From: an uncultured Prevotella sp. | GTDB lineage: Bacteria > Bacteroidota > Bacteroidia > Bacteroidales > Bacteroidaceae | Assembly (NCBI GenBank): GCA_905235325.1 | Contig: CAJOLE010000013.1 | Location: forward strand, 1 to 52,848 | Reading direction: 5' to 3' | Length of the DNA stretch: 52,848 nucleotides | In this document: positions 1 through 8,550 of the stretch, one piece after another | Numbering within the stretch: the stretch's first letter is position 1 | How the letters are laid out: each line of letters opens with the position of its first letter | Notes under the pieces: model-generated | The model's database searches: none | The model's input: only the letters and a program-made list of their open reading frames with translations | What the model was told of the DNA's origin: nothing | Position numbers and translations under genes: made by a program

Positions 1-3000
1 CTGAATCAGGGCGACGACGTCATGATGGAGCCTGGCGAGCTGAGCGCCGGGTTCGCCGGAAAGACCTGGACGGCAGGCAGCGCGCTGACCGTGGAAGGCA
101 CGAAGAGCTATCGTGGCGCCAGCGGCGAAGCTAACATTCCGCAGACGCGCATCTATAATGGAACGGACGGCTCGTTACCGTCCGCCGCAGGCACAGACAA
201 CACGCTTACGCTAAGGCTCATGCCTGAAGACGGTTTCTCGTTTGTTCCTACCAGGCTCAGCTTTCAGGCAGCACGCTACGGCACTGACGGCGGCACCATC
301 ACCGCATCTGTCGATGCAGGCGAGACGCACGTTGAACTGGTAAAGAATGCCGGCGTGAACCGCGACGGCAAGGGTCTGACCATCGCCTCCTTTTCTGAAG
401 AGATTACCGGCGTGACGGCTACCGCCGACAAGCCGCTGAGGGTGAACTTCGCTTTCTTGGGACTGGGCAAGACCAAGGAGATGGGACTCTCGAACATCGT
501 CGTCGAGGGCACGCTCGTAGGTGCTGCCGCCCAAGTGACGAAGTACGTGCTTACCACGCAGGTGCTGCCATCGGCCGAAGCAGGCTCGGTCAGCCGCGAC
601 CCCGACCTGGAGCAGTATAAGGAGGGGACCTCGGTGACGCTGAAGGCCAACAAGAACTTCGGCTATCGCTTCAAGGAATGGCAGGATGCCGAAGGGGCTG
701 TCGTAGCCACCGATGCCGAGACGACGGTCACGATGGATGGTGCGAAGACCTTGAAAGCGGTCTTCGAGGCTGTTCCCGTCTACAGGGTAACAACCGACGT
801 CACCGACGATGCCGACCGCCAGCTGGGCAGCGTCACGCTCAGTCCCGACGACCACGACGGCCAGTACGAGGCTGGGACGAAGATAACGGCGACTGCCAAC
901 GAGAGCAAGATCCTGAAGTTTCTCTCGTGGACCGACGGCAACGAGGGCAGCAACGCCTCGGCAACGCGCGAACTGACGGTGAACGGCGACATGAAGCTGG
1001 TGGCCAACTATGAGGTGCAGGACTTTGTGGCCGTTTTCGATGCCGCCACCACCGCCAACTACGCCTACCCGACGACGGCAGGATACCCGTTCGCGGCTGA
1101 CGTGACGTGGGACAGCGGGCGCAACGCCAAGTCGTGCGTGGTCAGGGTGAGCGACGGCTCGCTCTGCTATACGCAGGACGGCGGCACGCCCGTCGTGCGC
1201 AACCGTCAGGGCGTGGTGCTCAGCAGCATCAACGGTCTCTACCAGAACGGCTACCGTTCCAGCGACATTGCCTTCCAGTTTCAGTTCTCTACCAAGGGCT
1301 TCACGAAGGTGACCTTTGTGGCCGATATGGCTGCCAAGAATATGGCCCACAAGAAGTGGAAAGCCCTCGTCTCTACCGACGGCACGGCCTACACACCCTT
1401 GGGCGAACCGTGGGAGATGGCGGCTAACGTTCAGACGCCCGTCAGCCTCGAACTGCCGACCGAAGCTGTCGGCAAGGACCTGGTATTCATCCGCTTTACG
1501 GGCGAAGGCACAGAACTGCTGTCCGACAAATATCCCTTTGACAAGCAGTTCGACGGTCTGGACTACACCTCCAACTCCGAGTGCGGCGTGGGCAACGTCT
1601 TTGTGCTGGGCGAGGCTGAGGTGGCGGCCGACGGCGAGGCTCCCGTCGTGACAGCTACCGTGCCGGCCGACAAGGCTGCGGGCATCAGCGCCACGGGCCG
1701 CATTACCATCTCATTCGACGAGCGCATCGAGGCGGCCGACGGTGCCGCCGCCGCAATACTGAACGGCAAAGAGCTGACACCCGCATGGAGCAGCCGCTCC
1801 GTCAGCTTCGACTACCGCAACCTGGACTATGGCGCACAGTACACCTTCACCATGCCTGCCAACTACGTGCAGGACCGCTCGGGCAACAAGTATGCAGAGC
1901 CGATTACCATCGCGTTCACAACGATGCAGCGGCCCAAAGTGACCAAGGCGGCATACGACTTCGTCGTGCCCGACATGGGCAGCATCAGGGAGGCCATCGA
2001 CGCCGCCCAGGCCCGCGCCAACAAGAACGTGCGCTTCCGCATCTTCGTGAAGAGGGGAACCCACACGCTGCCGGCCGGCGCCAGCAAGCACTATCAGCAC
2101 ACGAACAGCAGCACCGGCGACGTGCTACACGATGCCGACCACCCCGACCCCATCACCTACGTCTCGGGCGGCAACATCTCGTTCATCGGCGAGGACCGCG
2201 ACGCCACCATCGTCACGCAGACGCTGGACAACAAGCTGGAGTTTGCCGGACAGTTCGGCACCACCAACGTCTACGACGGCATCGGCAACAGCGAGGTGCT
2301 GCAGCTGACGGGTAACGACTACTACTTCCAGGACATCACCGTGAAGAGCGGCATGAACGATGCGCGCGGACGCAACCTGGCCGTTCAGGACAGGGGCACG
2401 CGAAACATCTACAAGAACACACTGCTCTACGGCTATCAGGACACGTGGACATCGAACAGCAACAACGGACTCTATTACTTTGAAGGCGGACAGGTGCGCG
2501 GACGTACCGACTACCTCTGTGGCAAGGGCGACGCCTACTTCAACGGTGTCGAACTGCGCCAGCTCAAGGGTGGCTATGCCGCCGTGCCCTCCACGCCTGC
2601 CAGCGTGGGCTGGGTGTTCAAGGACTGCATCATCAGCGGCGACGAGAGCGGCGTCAACGGCAACTACACCCTCGGCCGCCCGTGGGGCAGCGGCACCCCT
2701 GTGGCCGTGTTCATCGATACACGGATGAACGTCACGCCGTCGGCCATTGGCTGGAACGAAATGAGCAACGGCTGGCCGAAGCGCTTTGCGGAGTGGAACT
2801 CTAAGAATGCCAACGGCAGCACCGTCGACCTGAGCGGCCGCAAGACGACCTTCGGCGACGGCCACGCTAACAACCCCCGACTGACAGCCGAGGAGGCTGC
2901 CGAATACAGCGACATGGCCAAGATGTTCGGCGACTGGCAGCCCACGCTGCTCACCGAGCAGGCTCCCGTGCCCACGAACCTGACGGCAACGGGCACCACA

Positions 3001-3309
3001 CTGACCTGGGACGACAGCGACTACGCCATGCTATGGGCTATCTGCCGCGACGGCCTGGTGGTGGACTTCACGACCGTACCGACCTATACCATAACAGAGA
3101 ACGGCTCCTACAGCATACGCGCCGCCAACGAGATGGGCGGACTGAGCGAGCCTTCCGCCACGATCGATGTTGGCGGCACCGACGGGCTGACCGACACGCG
3201 CTGCGAGGCATCGGCCGACCAGCCGAAATTTAACCTCAGCGGCCAGCGGGTGAACGCCGGCTACAGGGGCATTGTCGTCAGCAAAGGAAAGAAAGTAACG
3301 GCGAAATAG
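1..3309 (+). CDS. Secreted multidomain pectinesterase (5' end outside window)
   Basis: The reading frame is open to base 1, so the true start and any signal peptide lie upstream; the first internal ATG is at 22. Numbering from that ATG, residues about 175-335 hold two bacterial repeat (InlB B-like) domains ending in 'LKAVFE' and 'LVANYE'. About 540-645 is a SbsA-type Ig domain ('AFTTM'). About 650-965 is a right-handed beta-helix pectin methylesterase domain. About 975-1055 is fibronectin-like. The esterase carries the family signatures GYQDT (Asp807), TDYLCG (Asp830) and LGRPW (Arg886), matching the acid, nucleophile and arginine of carbohydrate esterase family 8. It should demethylate pectin outside the cell. 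The last residues (NLSGQRV...GIVVSKGKK) resemble the C-terminal secretion or anchoring tail common in Prevotella; whether this is a type IX signal is inference. No partner pectinase is visible here. Confidence 0.88.
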   Translation: MNQGDDVMMEPGELSAGFAGKTWTAGSALTVEGTKSYRGASGEANIPQTRIYNGTDGSLPSAAGTDNTLTLRLMPEDGFSFVPTRLSFQAARYGTDGGTITASVDAGETHVELVKNAGVNRDGKGLTIASFSEEITGVTATADKPLRVNFAFLGLGKTKEMGLSNIVVEGTLVGAAAQVTKYVLTTQVLPSAEAGSVSRDPDLEQYKEGTSVTLKANKNFGYRFKEWQDAEGAVVATDAETTVTMDGAKTLKAVFEAVPVYRVTTDVTDDADRQLGSVTLSPDDHDGQYEAGTKITATANESKILKFLSWTDGNEGSNASATRELTVNGDMKLVANYEVQDFVAVFDAATTANYAYPTTAGYPFAADVTWDSGRNAKSCVVRVSDGSLCYTQDGGTPVVRNRQGVVLSSINGLYQNGYRSSDIAFQFQFSTKGFTKVTFVADMAAKNMAHKKWKALVSTDGTAYTPLGEPWEMAANVQTPVSLELPTEAVGKDLVFIRFTGEGTELLSDKYPFDKQFDGLDYTSNSECGVGNVFVLGEAEVAADGEAPVVTATVPADKAAGISATGRITISFDERIEAADGAAAAILNGKELTPAWSSRSVSFDYRNLDYGAQYTFTMPANYVQDRSGNKYAEPITIAFTTMQRPKVTKAAYDFVVPDMGSIREAIDAAQARANKNVRFRIFVKRGTHTLPAGASKHYQHTNSSTGDVLHDADHPDPITYVSGGNISFIGEDRDATIVTQTLDNKLEFAGQFGTTNVYDGIGNSEVLQLTGNDYYFQDITVKSGMNDARGRNLAVQDRGTRNIYKNTLLYGYQDTWTSNSNNGLYYFEGGQVRGRTDYLCGKGDAYFNGVELRQLKGGYAAVPSTPASVGWVFKDCIISGDESGVNGNYTLGRPWGSGTPVAVFIDTRMNVTPSAIGWNEMSNGWPKRFAEWNSKNANGSTVDLSGRKTTFGDGHANNPRLTAEEAAEYSDMAKMFGDWQPTLLTEQAPVPTNLTATGTTLTWDDSDYAMLWAICRDGLVVDFTTVPTYTITENGSYSIRAANEMGGLSEPSATIDVGGTDGLTDTRCEASADQPKFNLSGQRVNAGYRGIVVSKGKKVTAK

Positions 3310-3351
3310 CAAAAAAGCGGAGTTTGGTTGCAAATTGTCGACGAAAAGTTG

Positions 3352-3360
3352 TACCTTTGC
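3352..3360 (+). promoter_or_regulatory. -7 box of metF
   Basis: TACCTTTGC matches the Bacteroidetes -7 consensus TAnnTTTG. A TTG at 3328-3330 lies 21 bases upstream and could be the -33 element. The metF ATG follows 18 bases downstream. Confidence 0.75.
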
Positions 3361-3378
3361 AAGCAAATTCTGCTTTTT

Positions 3379-4335
3379 ATGAGTGTTTCAGAGATTATCA
3401 ACCAGCATAAGCGCGAACGGCAGTTCTCGTTCGAGGTGTTGCCACCCCTGAAGGGGGCGGGCACTGAACGCCTGTTCAACGACATCGACAAAATGGCCGA
3501 GCTGAAGCCGGCTTTCATCAATATCACGACGCACCACGCAGAGTACGTCTACCATGAATTGCCCGACGGACGCTTCGAGCGCAGCCGTGTGCGACGCCGC
3601 CCGGGCACCATCGCCGTCGCAGCCGCCATCCTGCAGCGCTACAACATACCCGTGCAGCCGCACGTCATCTGTAGCGGGGCCACCATCGAGGACATCGAGT
3701 ACGAGCTCATCGACCTGCAGATTCTCGGCATACACGACATCCTGCTCCTCCGCGGCGACAAGGCCAAGGAGGACAGCCGCTTCACCCCGACACCCGGCGG
3801 CTACGCCCACACCACCGACCTGATACGTCAGGTCATGAGGTTCAACGAGGGATTCTTTGCCGACGGCACGCCCATCAGGCAGCCCGGCACGAAGTTCGAC
3901 ATCGGTGTGGCCTGCTACCCCGAGAAGCACGAGGAGGCCCCCAACCTGGAGCGCGATATGCTCTACCTGAAGGAGAAACAGGAGCTCGGCGCACAGTATG
4001 CCGTCACGCAGCTGTTCTACGACAACTCTAAGTACTTCGAGTTCGTCAAGCGCGCCCGCGAGATGGGCATCACCATACCCATCATCCCTGGCATCAAGCC
4101 GATGGCAAAGCTCTCGCAGCTGACCGTCGTCCCCAAGACGTTCCACTGCGACATCCCCGAGCCGCTGGCCCGCGAAATCGTGAAGTGCAAGACCGACGAG
4201 GACGCCCGCCAACTCGGCATCGAGTGGACCACCGAACAGTGTCGCGAGCTCTACCAGCACGGTGTCAAGAACATCCACTTCTACACCGTCTCCGCCGTTG
4301 ACTCCGTGGTCGAGATAACCCGCCGCCTGCTATAA
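3379..4335 (+). CDS. metF: 5,10-methylenetetrahydrofolate reductase
   Basis: A 318-residue flavoprotein that reduces methylene-THF to methyl-THF for methionine synthesis. It has the expected TIM-barrel motifs: FSFEVLPP with the catalytic Glu19, LLLRGDK with the FAD-contacting Asp117, TQLFYD, PGIKP and a final HFYT. An in-frame ATG at 3328 lies upstream of the -7 box, so the ATG at 3379 was chosen; this also places FEVLPP at the usual distance from the N-terminus. The length is close to the bacterial MetF norm of about 290-320. It is followed 34 bases later by holB on the same strand. Sharing of one-carbon units with the glycine cleavage operon at 34787-41102 is metabolic inference. Confidence 0.95.
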   Translation: MSVSEIINQHKRERQFSFEVLPPLKGAGTERLFNDIDKMAELKPAFINITTHHAEYVYHELPDGRFERSRVRRRPGTIAVAAAILQRYNIPVQPHVICSGATIEDIEYELIDLQILGIHDILLLRGDKAKEDSRFTPTPGGYAHTTDLIRQVMRFNEGFFADGTPIRQPGTKFDIGVACYPEKHEEAPNLERDMLYLKEKQELGAQYAVTQLFYDNSKYFEFVKRAREMGITIPIIPGIKPMAKLSQLTVVPKTFHCDIPEPLAREIVKCKTDEDARQLGIEWTTEQCRELYQHGVKNIHFYTVSAVDSVVEITRRLL

Positions 4336-4369
4336 ATCGAAGCCTCGAAACATCGAAATATCGAAAAAA
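4336..4369 (+). repeat. Short CGAA-type tandem spacer repeat
   Basis: The metF-holB gap is built from imperfect 8-9 base units (CGAAGCCT, CGAAACAT, CGAAATAT, CGAAAAA). The same style recurs at 5471-5513 and 30850-30898. Confidence 0.6.
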
Positions 4370-5470
4370 ATGAATTTCGCCGAAGTGATAGGCCAGGAAG
4401 AGTGCAAGGAGCGCCTGCTGCAGATGACCCGCGAAGGTCGCCTGCCCCATGCCATCATGCTCTGCGGACCGCAGGGCGTTGGCAAGAAGGCTCTGGCCGT
4501 CAGCTTCGCATGCCACCTGCTGGGCGAGGACAACCCGATGGTCAAGAAGTTGGAGCACCCTGACCTGCACTTCACCTACCCCACCATCAAACTGCCGTCG
4601 ATGGGCAGTGACCATACGCCCGTGAGCGACGACTTCGCCGCGGAGTGGCACAAGCTGCTGATGCAGGGGCCTTACTTCACGATGGACGAGTGGATGACGG
4701 CTATGGGCGGCGAGAACCAGCAGGCCATCATCACCGCCGGCGAGAGCGACGAGCTGGTACGCAAGCTGAGCCTCAAGTCGAGCCAGGGCGGCTACAAGGT
4801 AAGCGTCGTCTGGCTGCCCGAGCGCATGAACATTGCCTGCGCCAACAAACTGCTGAAACTCATTGAGGAGCCGCCCAGCCAGACGGTATTCATCATGGTG
4901 TCTGAAGAGCCCGACAAGCTGTTGGAGACCATCCGCAGCCGCGTACAGCGCATCGACGTCAGGCAGCTGCCGACGGAGACCATCTGCCGAGCACTCATCG
5001 AGCGGCGCGGCATCAGCGAGGAGGCGGCCCACCGCATCAGCCGACTGGCCAACGGCTCTTGGCTGAAGGCCCTGCAAGAGCTGCAGGTGGGCACGGAGAA
5101 CGAGCAGTTCCTCGACCTTTACATCTCGCTCATGCGACTGGCTTATCAACGGAAAATACGCGACCTGCGCAAATGGAGCGAGGTGATGGCCGGTTTCGGG
5201 CGCGAGAAGCAGAAGCGGTTCCTGCAGTACTTCCTGCGCATGACGCGCGAGTGCTTCATATATAACTTCAAGCAGGCCGAACTCGTCTACATGACGCAAC
5301 AGGAGGAGGACTTCGCCCGCAACTTCGCCCGCTTCGTCAACGAGACAAACATCCTGGCCATCTACGACCTGGCCAACCGCGCCATTCGCGACATCGGCCA
5401 GAACGCCAACGCAAAGATTGTCTTCTTCGACTTCACGCTGCAAGTCATCGTGCTGCTGCTACAGAAATAA
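4370..5470 (+). CDS. holB: DNA polymerase III delta-prime subunit
   Basis: A 366-residue AAA+ clamp-loader subunit that helps load the beta sliding clamp. The N-terminus VIGQEECKERLL is typical of DnaX/HolB proteins. It is followed by a P-loop-like GPQGVGKKAL (residues 33-42), in which Lys replaces the usual Thr/Ser after the P-loop lysine. The segment 'NKLLKLIEEPP...IRSRVQ' (about residues 160-195) holds the arginine-finger (SRC-like) region. The cysteine-rich zinc module seen in proteobacterial delta-prime is absent; residues 52-80 have no cysteines. The C-terminal part (from about 230) is the helical oligomerisation region. Neighbours metF and ricT are on the same strand with short gaps, so co-transcription from 3352 is likely. 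Confidence 0.9.
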   Translation: MNFAEVIGQEECKERLLQMTREGRLPHAIMLCGPQGVGKKALAVSFACHLLGEDNPMVKKLEHPDLHFTYPTIKLPSMGSDHTPVSDDFAAEWHKLLMQGPYFTMDEWMTAMGGENQQAIITAGESDELVRKLSLKSSQGGYKVSVVWLPERMNIACANKLLKLIEEPPSQTVFIMVSEEPDKLLETIRSRVQRIDVRQLPTETICRALIERRGISEEAAHRISRLANGSWLKALQELQVGTENEQFLDLYISLMRLAYQRKIRDLRKWSEVMAGFGREKQKRFLQYFLRMTRECFIYNFKQAELVYMTQQEEDFARNFARFVNETNILAIYDLANRAIRDIGQNANAKIVFFDFTLQVIVLLLQK

Positions 5471-5513
5471 CGGAACATCGAAACATCGAAATATCGAAAA
5501 CATCGAAACGACA
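5471..5513 (+). repeat. Short CGAAACAT tandem spacer repeat
   Basis: The holB-ricT gap consists of about five imperfect copies of a CGAAACAT/CGAAATAT unit, ending just before the ricT ATG. It resembles the gap upstream of holB. Confidence 0.65.
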
Positions 5514-6632
5514 ATGGAAAAAGAATATGAAATACAGACCGGCTGCGACCGCGGACTCTGCCACCTGGCAGTGGGCCGACAGGACCGCCAGCTCAACACC
5601 TACGACTGGCTGGCCGACGTGCCAGGCAATCAGGAATCGACCGACCTCGTCGAGGTGCAGTTCAAGCACACCCGCAAGGGCTACTACCACAACGTGAACA
5701 ACCTGCCGCTGAAGAAGGGCGACATCGTGGCCGTCGAGGCCAACCCAGGCCACGACATCGGCGTGGTGACGCTGACAGGCCGACTGGTGAAGCTGCAGCT
5801 GAAGAAGGCCAACCTGAAGTCGGCCGACGACATCAGGCGCATCTACCGCATTGCCCGCCAGATTGACATGGACAAGTTCCGCGAGGCCAAGGCCCGCGAG
5901 CACGAAACGATGATTGAGAGCCGCCAGATAGCCAAGGGTCTCGGACTGGACATGAAAATCGGCGACGTGGAGTATCAGGGCGACGGCCAGAAGGCCATCT
6001 TCTACTACATCGCCGACGAGCGCGTAGACTTCCGCCAGCTTATCAAGGATCTCGCCGCAGCCTTCCATGTGCGCATCGAGATGAAGCAGATTGGCGCACG
6101 CCAGGAGGCAGGACGCATCGGCGGCACTGGTCCCTGCGGCCGCGAGCTGTGCTGCGCCACATGGATGAAGAACTTCGTATCGGTATCGACCAACGCCGCC
6201 CGCTTCCAGGACATCTCGCTCAACCCGCAGAAGCTGGCCGGCATGTGCGCCAAGCTGAAGTGCTGTCTGAACTACGAGGTCGACGACTACATCGAGGCTG
6301 GCCGCCGGCTGCCCGGCCGCGACGTCGTGCTGCAGACGCTGGATGCCGACTACTACCTCTTCAAGAGCGACATCCTCTCAGGCATGCTCACCTACTCCAC
6401 TGACAAGAACATCGCTGCCAACATAGAGACCATCACCGCCGAGCGCGCCCGCCAGATCATCAACATGAACCGCAACGGCGAGAAGCCAGAGGCACTCCTT
6501 GAGGGTGGCAAGCAAAAGCCACAGAAGGCGCACGTCGACTTGGCCCAAGGCGACATCAGCCGCTTCGACAAGGCCAAGAAGAAGAAAAAGAAGAAGAAGT
6601 CTCCACAGCCCAACAAGGATGAGAAGAAGTAG
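5514..6632 (+). CDS. ricT: RicT/YaaT-type PSP1-domain protein
   Basis: A 372-residue cytoplasmic protein of the PSP1 C-terminal family. In Bacillus subtilis its relative YaaT (RicT) forms the iron-sulfur RicAFT complex that stimulates RNase Y and affects phosphorelay and mRNA maturation. The signature region is strongly conserved: RIGGTGPCGRELCC (residues 201-214) and MCAKLKCCLNYE (244-255), giving cysteines 208, 213, 214, 245, 250 and 251. The tail is a run of lysines (about residues 350-372) that the family core does not need. The ATG at 5514 was chosen because upstream codons in this frame translate the holB tail and the spacer repeat. Its role in Bacteroidetes is unknown, and no RicA or RicF partner is seen here. 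It overlaps gldH by 14 bases. Confidence 0.88.
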   Translation: MEKEYEIQTGCDRGLCHLAVGRQDRQLNTYDWLADVPGNQESTDLVEVQFKHTRKGYYHNVNNLPLKKGDIVAVEANPGHDIGVVTLTGRLVKLQLKKANLKSADDIRRIYRIARQIDMDKFREAKAREHETMIESRQIAKGLGLDMKIGDVEYQGDGQKAIFYYIADERVDFRQLIKDLAAAFHVRIEMKQIGARQEAGRIGGTGPCGRELCCATWMKNFVSVSTNAARFQDISLNPQKLAGMCAKLKCCLNYEVDDYIEAGRRLPGRDVVLQTLDADYYLFKSDILSGMLTYSTDKNIAANIETITAERARQIINMNRNGEKPEALLEGGKQKPQKAHVDLAQGDISRFDKAKKKKKKKKSPQPNKDEKK

Positions 6633-7083
6633 ACTTTCTTTCTTAGCACTAATGTTAGCGTTATCGTTAACCGGCTGCTACCGCAAGACCATATACCACC
6701 ACTATGAGCACACCCCGATGACTGGTTGGGAGAAGAACGACACGCTCGTCTTCACGCTCCCACACGCAAAGGCGCGGGCAGTGGTACAGCGCGACGTGGA
6801 GATGCGCATATCCGGCAGCTTCCCCTTCCAAAGGCTCTACCTGATTGTCGAGCAGACTACCTTCCCCTCGAACATCAGGCGCCGCGACACGCTGAACTGC
6901 CACCTCATCGACACCGAGGGCAACATGGAGGGCAAGGGTGTCAGCCTTTATCAGTATCGCTTCCATTTATCGGACATTAGCCTCAACGAGGGCGACTCGC
7001 TACAGATATGCATCCGTCACAACATGAAGCGAGAGATTCTGCCCGGCATCGCTGATGTCGGCATCCGCCTGACGGCGTATTAA
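6619..7083 (+). CDS. gldH: Gliding-motility-type lipoprotein GldH
   Basis: A 154-residue lipoprotein. The N-terminus has arginines, a hydrophobic stretch and the lipobox SLTGC (Cys20), followed by a compact beta-rich domain (residues about 25-154), which fits the GldH family. GldH is needed for gliding in Flavobacterium, but homologues are widespread in non-gliding Bacteroidales, where the role is unclear. The ATG at 6619 lies inside the end of ricT and gives a clean signal peptide. The longer in-frame start at 6499 would only translate the lysine-rich ricT tail out of frame. It is the last gene of the metF-holB-ricT-gldH string and converges with the gene at 7096-8145 across 12 bases, with no obvious terminator. 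Confidence 0.85.
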   Translation: MRRSRLSFLALMLALSLTGCYRKTIYHHYEHTPMTGWEKNDTLVFTLPHAKARAVVQRDVEMRISGSFPFQRLYLIVEQTTFPSNIRRRDTLNCHLIDTEGNMEGKGVSLYQYRFHLSDISLNEGDSLQICIRHNMKREILPGIADVGIRLTAY

Positions 7084-7095
7084 GATGATATCGGG

Positions 7096-8145
7096 TTAAA
7101 GATGACTCAAATCCGCTTCTGTTAAGCCCGTTGCCTGCAAGACAGTCTCTACAGGCAAGCCTTGTGCTATCAGTCTTCTGGCTATGTCAAGTGCCTTGCT
7201 CATGGCTCCCTCGGCAAGCCCCTCCTCACGGCCTTTAACGAGACCTTCTTCACGACCTTCTTCACGGCCTTTGGCAAGACCTTCCTCACGGCCTTTTACG
7301 AGACCTTCTTCACGGCCTTTTACGAGACCCTCGGCACGGCCTTTTACGAGTCCCTCGGCACGGCCCTCGGCAAGTCCTTCGGCAAGTCCTTCTTCGCGGC
7401 CCTGGTCATAGCCCTCGTCGCGGGCCGTCACCATCGTGTTGCGCAGAATGGCACGCCCCATCAGGTAACGGTCGTAGTCAGCCTGCTCCTCACGGCTCAT
7501 CTGCATGAAGCGCAGCTTCTCGCGGGCCGTCTGCAGTCCGGGGGCACTGGCATCCTCAGGGATGTCGCTCGTACCAAGGAAGTACATCCACTGGTCGAGC
7601 GGAACCTTCGACCAGCGGTTGAAGTCGTTCACCTTCAGGATGACATACATCGGGAACAGCTGGCTGACGGCATCGGCCTTGAACTTCTGCTGCATATAGG
7701 GCGAGAGCTGCAGCACGTCGCCGGAATGGACACCACGGAACTCCGTCTTGCCGATGTAAACGACATCGTTGCCCTGGCCCAGGTCGAAGTAGACAATGTT
7801 GATGGAGTAGACCTTGCGCACGTGCTCGTAGTTCTCACCGCTTTCCACGTACTCCGTCACCAGTTTCGATGCACCGAACAGCATACGCTGGAAGTAGGCG
7901 AACTCAGGCTCGCCCTGCACCTCGATGAGCAGCAGCTCGCCGTTGCTGTCCTCGGCCAGCAGGTCTACACGGTTGTACTTCGCGTCGTCGCGGTTTTTGT
8001 TGCCTTCGCTCTCTAACAGCTTCTTGATCTTCACCTCCGTGTTCAGCACGGTGGTCAGGAAGCCCTCAAGCACGTCGAAGTTCGCCTTCTGGCGCAGCAG
8101 CCGCTTCAAGGCCCAGTCAAAGCTTATGAATGTACGTCCTCTCAT
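7096..8145 (-). CDS. PD-(D/E)XK nuclease-fold (Rpn/transposase-like) protein with repeat tail
   Basis: A 349-residue protein of the PDDEXK_2 (Rpn/YhgA-like) family. The core has Asp61 (NRVDLLAE) and the IEVQ motif with Glu75 and Gln77, the expected catalytic constellation of this nuclease fold, within 'FDWALKRLL...FLTTVLN...GELLLIEVQ'. Some relatives are recombination-promoting nucleases; many are uncharacterised. The C-terminal third is a run of tetrapeptides (GREE, GLVK, GLAE, GRAE), encoded by 12-base tandem repeats at about 7210-7410 and probably coiled-coil. An ATG at 8181 exists but lies upstream of the -7 box at 8166-8174, so the start at 8145 (MRGRTFISFD) is preferred. There is no transposase partner and there are no terminal repeats, so it is a stand-alone gene. 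Confidence 0.82.
   Translation of the reverse strand: MRGRTFISFDWALKRLLRQKANFDVLEGFLTTVLNTEVKIKKLLESEGNKNRDDAKYNRVDLLAEDSNGELLLIEVQGEPEFAYFQRMLFGASKLVTEYVESGENYEHVRKVYSINIVYFDLGQGNDVVYIGKTEFRGVHSGDVLQLSPYMQQKFKADAVSQLFPMYVILKVNDFNRWSKVPLDQWMYFLGTSDIPEDASAPGLQTAREKLRFMQMSREEQADYDRYLMGRAILRNTMVTARDEGYDQGREEGLAEGLAEGRAEGLVKGRAEGLVKGREEGLVKGREEGLAKGREEGREEGLVKGREEGLAEGAMSKALDIARRLIAQGLPVETVLQATGLTEADLSHL
7210..7410 (-). repeat. 12-bp tandem repeat coding for GREE/GLVK tetrapeptides
   Basis: In-frame 12-base units within the preceding coding region, seen on the + strand as variations on CTTCACGGCCTTTTACGAGA. The unit length keeps the frame, so gain or loss of units only changes tail length. Confidence 0.75.
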
Positions 8146-8165
8146 AGTCGTTTTGATTGTTCGCC

Positions 8166-8174
8166 GCAAAGATA
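8166..8174 (-). promoter_or_regulatory. -7 box of the PD-(D/E)XK gene
   Basis: On the minus strand this reads TATCTTTGC, a good TAnnTTTG match, 21 bases upstream of the chosen ATG. Confidence 0.7.
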
Positions 8175-8289
8175 CGAACATTTTTCCGAACCGCCAAACT
8201 TATGGGGAGAAAATCGTTGACGTTAATCGGCCATAACTTATTTCTGACACGGCCGACTTCACCACAGAGGATGCCGAAAGGCACAGAGT

Positions 8290-8518
8290 AAGACCCGCCG
8301 CTTTTTCTTCAAGACCCGGTGCCTTTTCTCCAAAACCCGCCGATCGTTTTGGTTTTCTTTCTGCCTCCTCTTCAGTCATCGGCTCAGGTATCGGTTCCAC
8401 CCTCAGAAGGCGGTCGTCGAGGGCCGTTTTTCTCGATGAAACCGCCCTTTTTTGCATATATAGTTGTCATTCGCAGGTTTTATCCTACACTTCTTACACT
8501 TCCTACACCGGGCAACCT
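8290..8518 (+). repeat. Composite intergenic element, copy A (one hairpin arm missing)
   Basis: This occupies most of the 405-base gap between rodA and the PD-(D/E)XK gene. In order: about three degenerate AAGACCCGCCGCTTTTTCTTC-type units (8291-8345); a TCGGCTCAGGTATCGGTTCC segment; the conserved core (8395-8470), which ends TTTTTTGCATATATAGTTGTC; and a TATCCTACACTT arm (8481-8518). The second, complementary arm found in copies B and D is replaced by a GC-rich stretch that runs to the rodA stop codon. The core can fold: its closing pair on the minus strand is GGTTTC/GGAACC, where copies B and D have GGTTCC/GGAACC. Confidence 0.8.
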
Positions 8519-8550
8519 GCCGTGCCCGCCGGCGGATTCGCCGCCAGCCC

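Noticed and set aside
211..1350. A 379-codon minus-strand frame opposite the pectinesterase
   Set aside because: High-GC codon bias opens the antisense frame. The product has no domain, and the + strand frame has clear catalytic motifs.
4265..5443. A 392-codon minus-strand frame opposite holB
   Set aside because: It mirrors holB codons, is low in recognisable motifs, and holB is a well supported gene.
7096..8145. An active insertion sequence for the PD-(D/E)XK gene
   Set aside because: No terminal inverted repeats or target duplications are seen around the gene, and it has its own host-type promoter.
8290..8518. A retron or group II intron-like RNA for the composite element
   Set aside because: No reverse transcriptase lies in or near any copy, and the arms do not frame an msr/msd-like layout.
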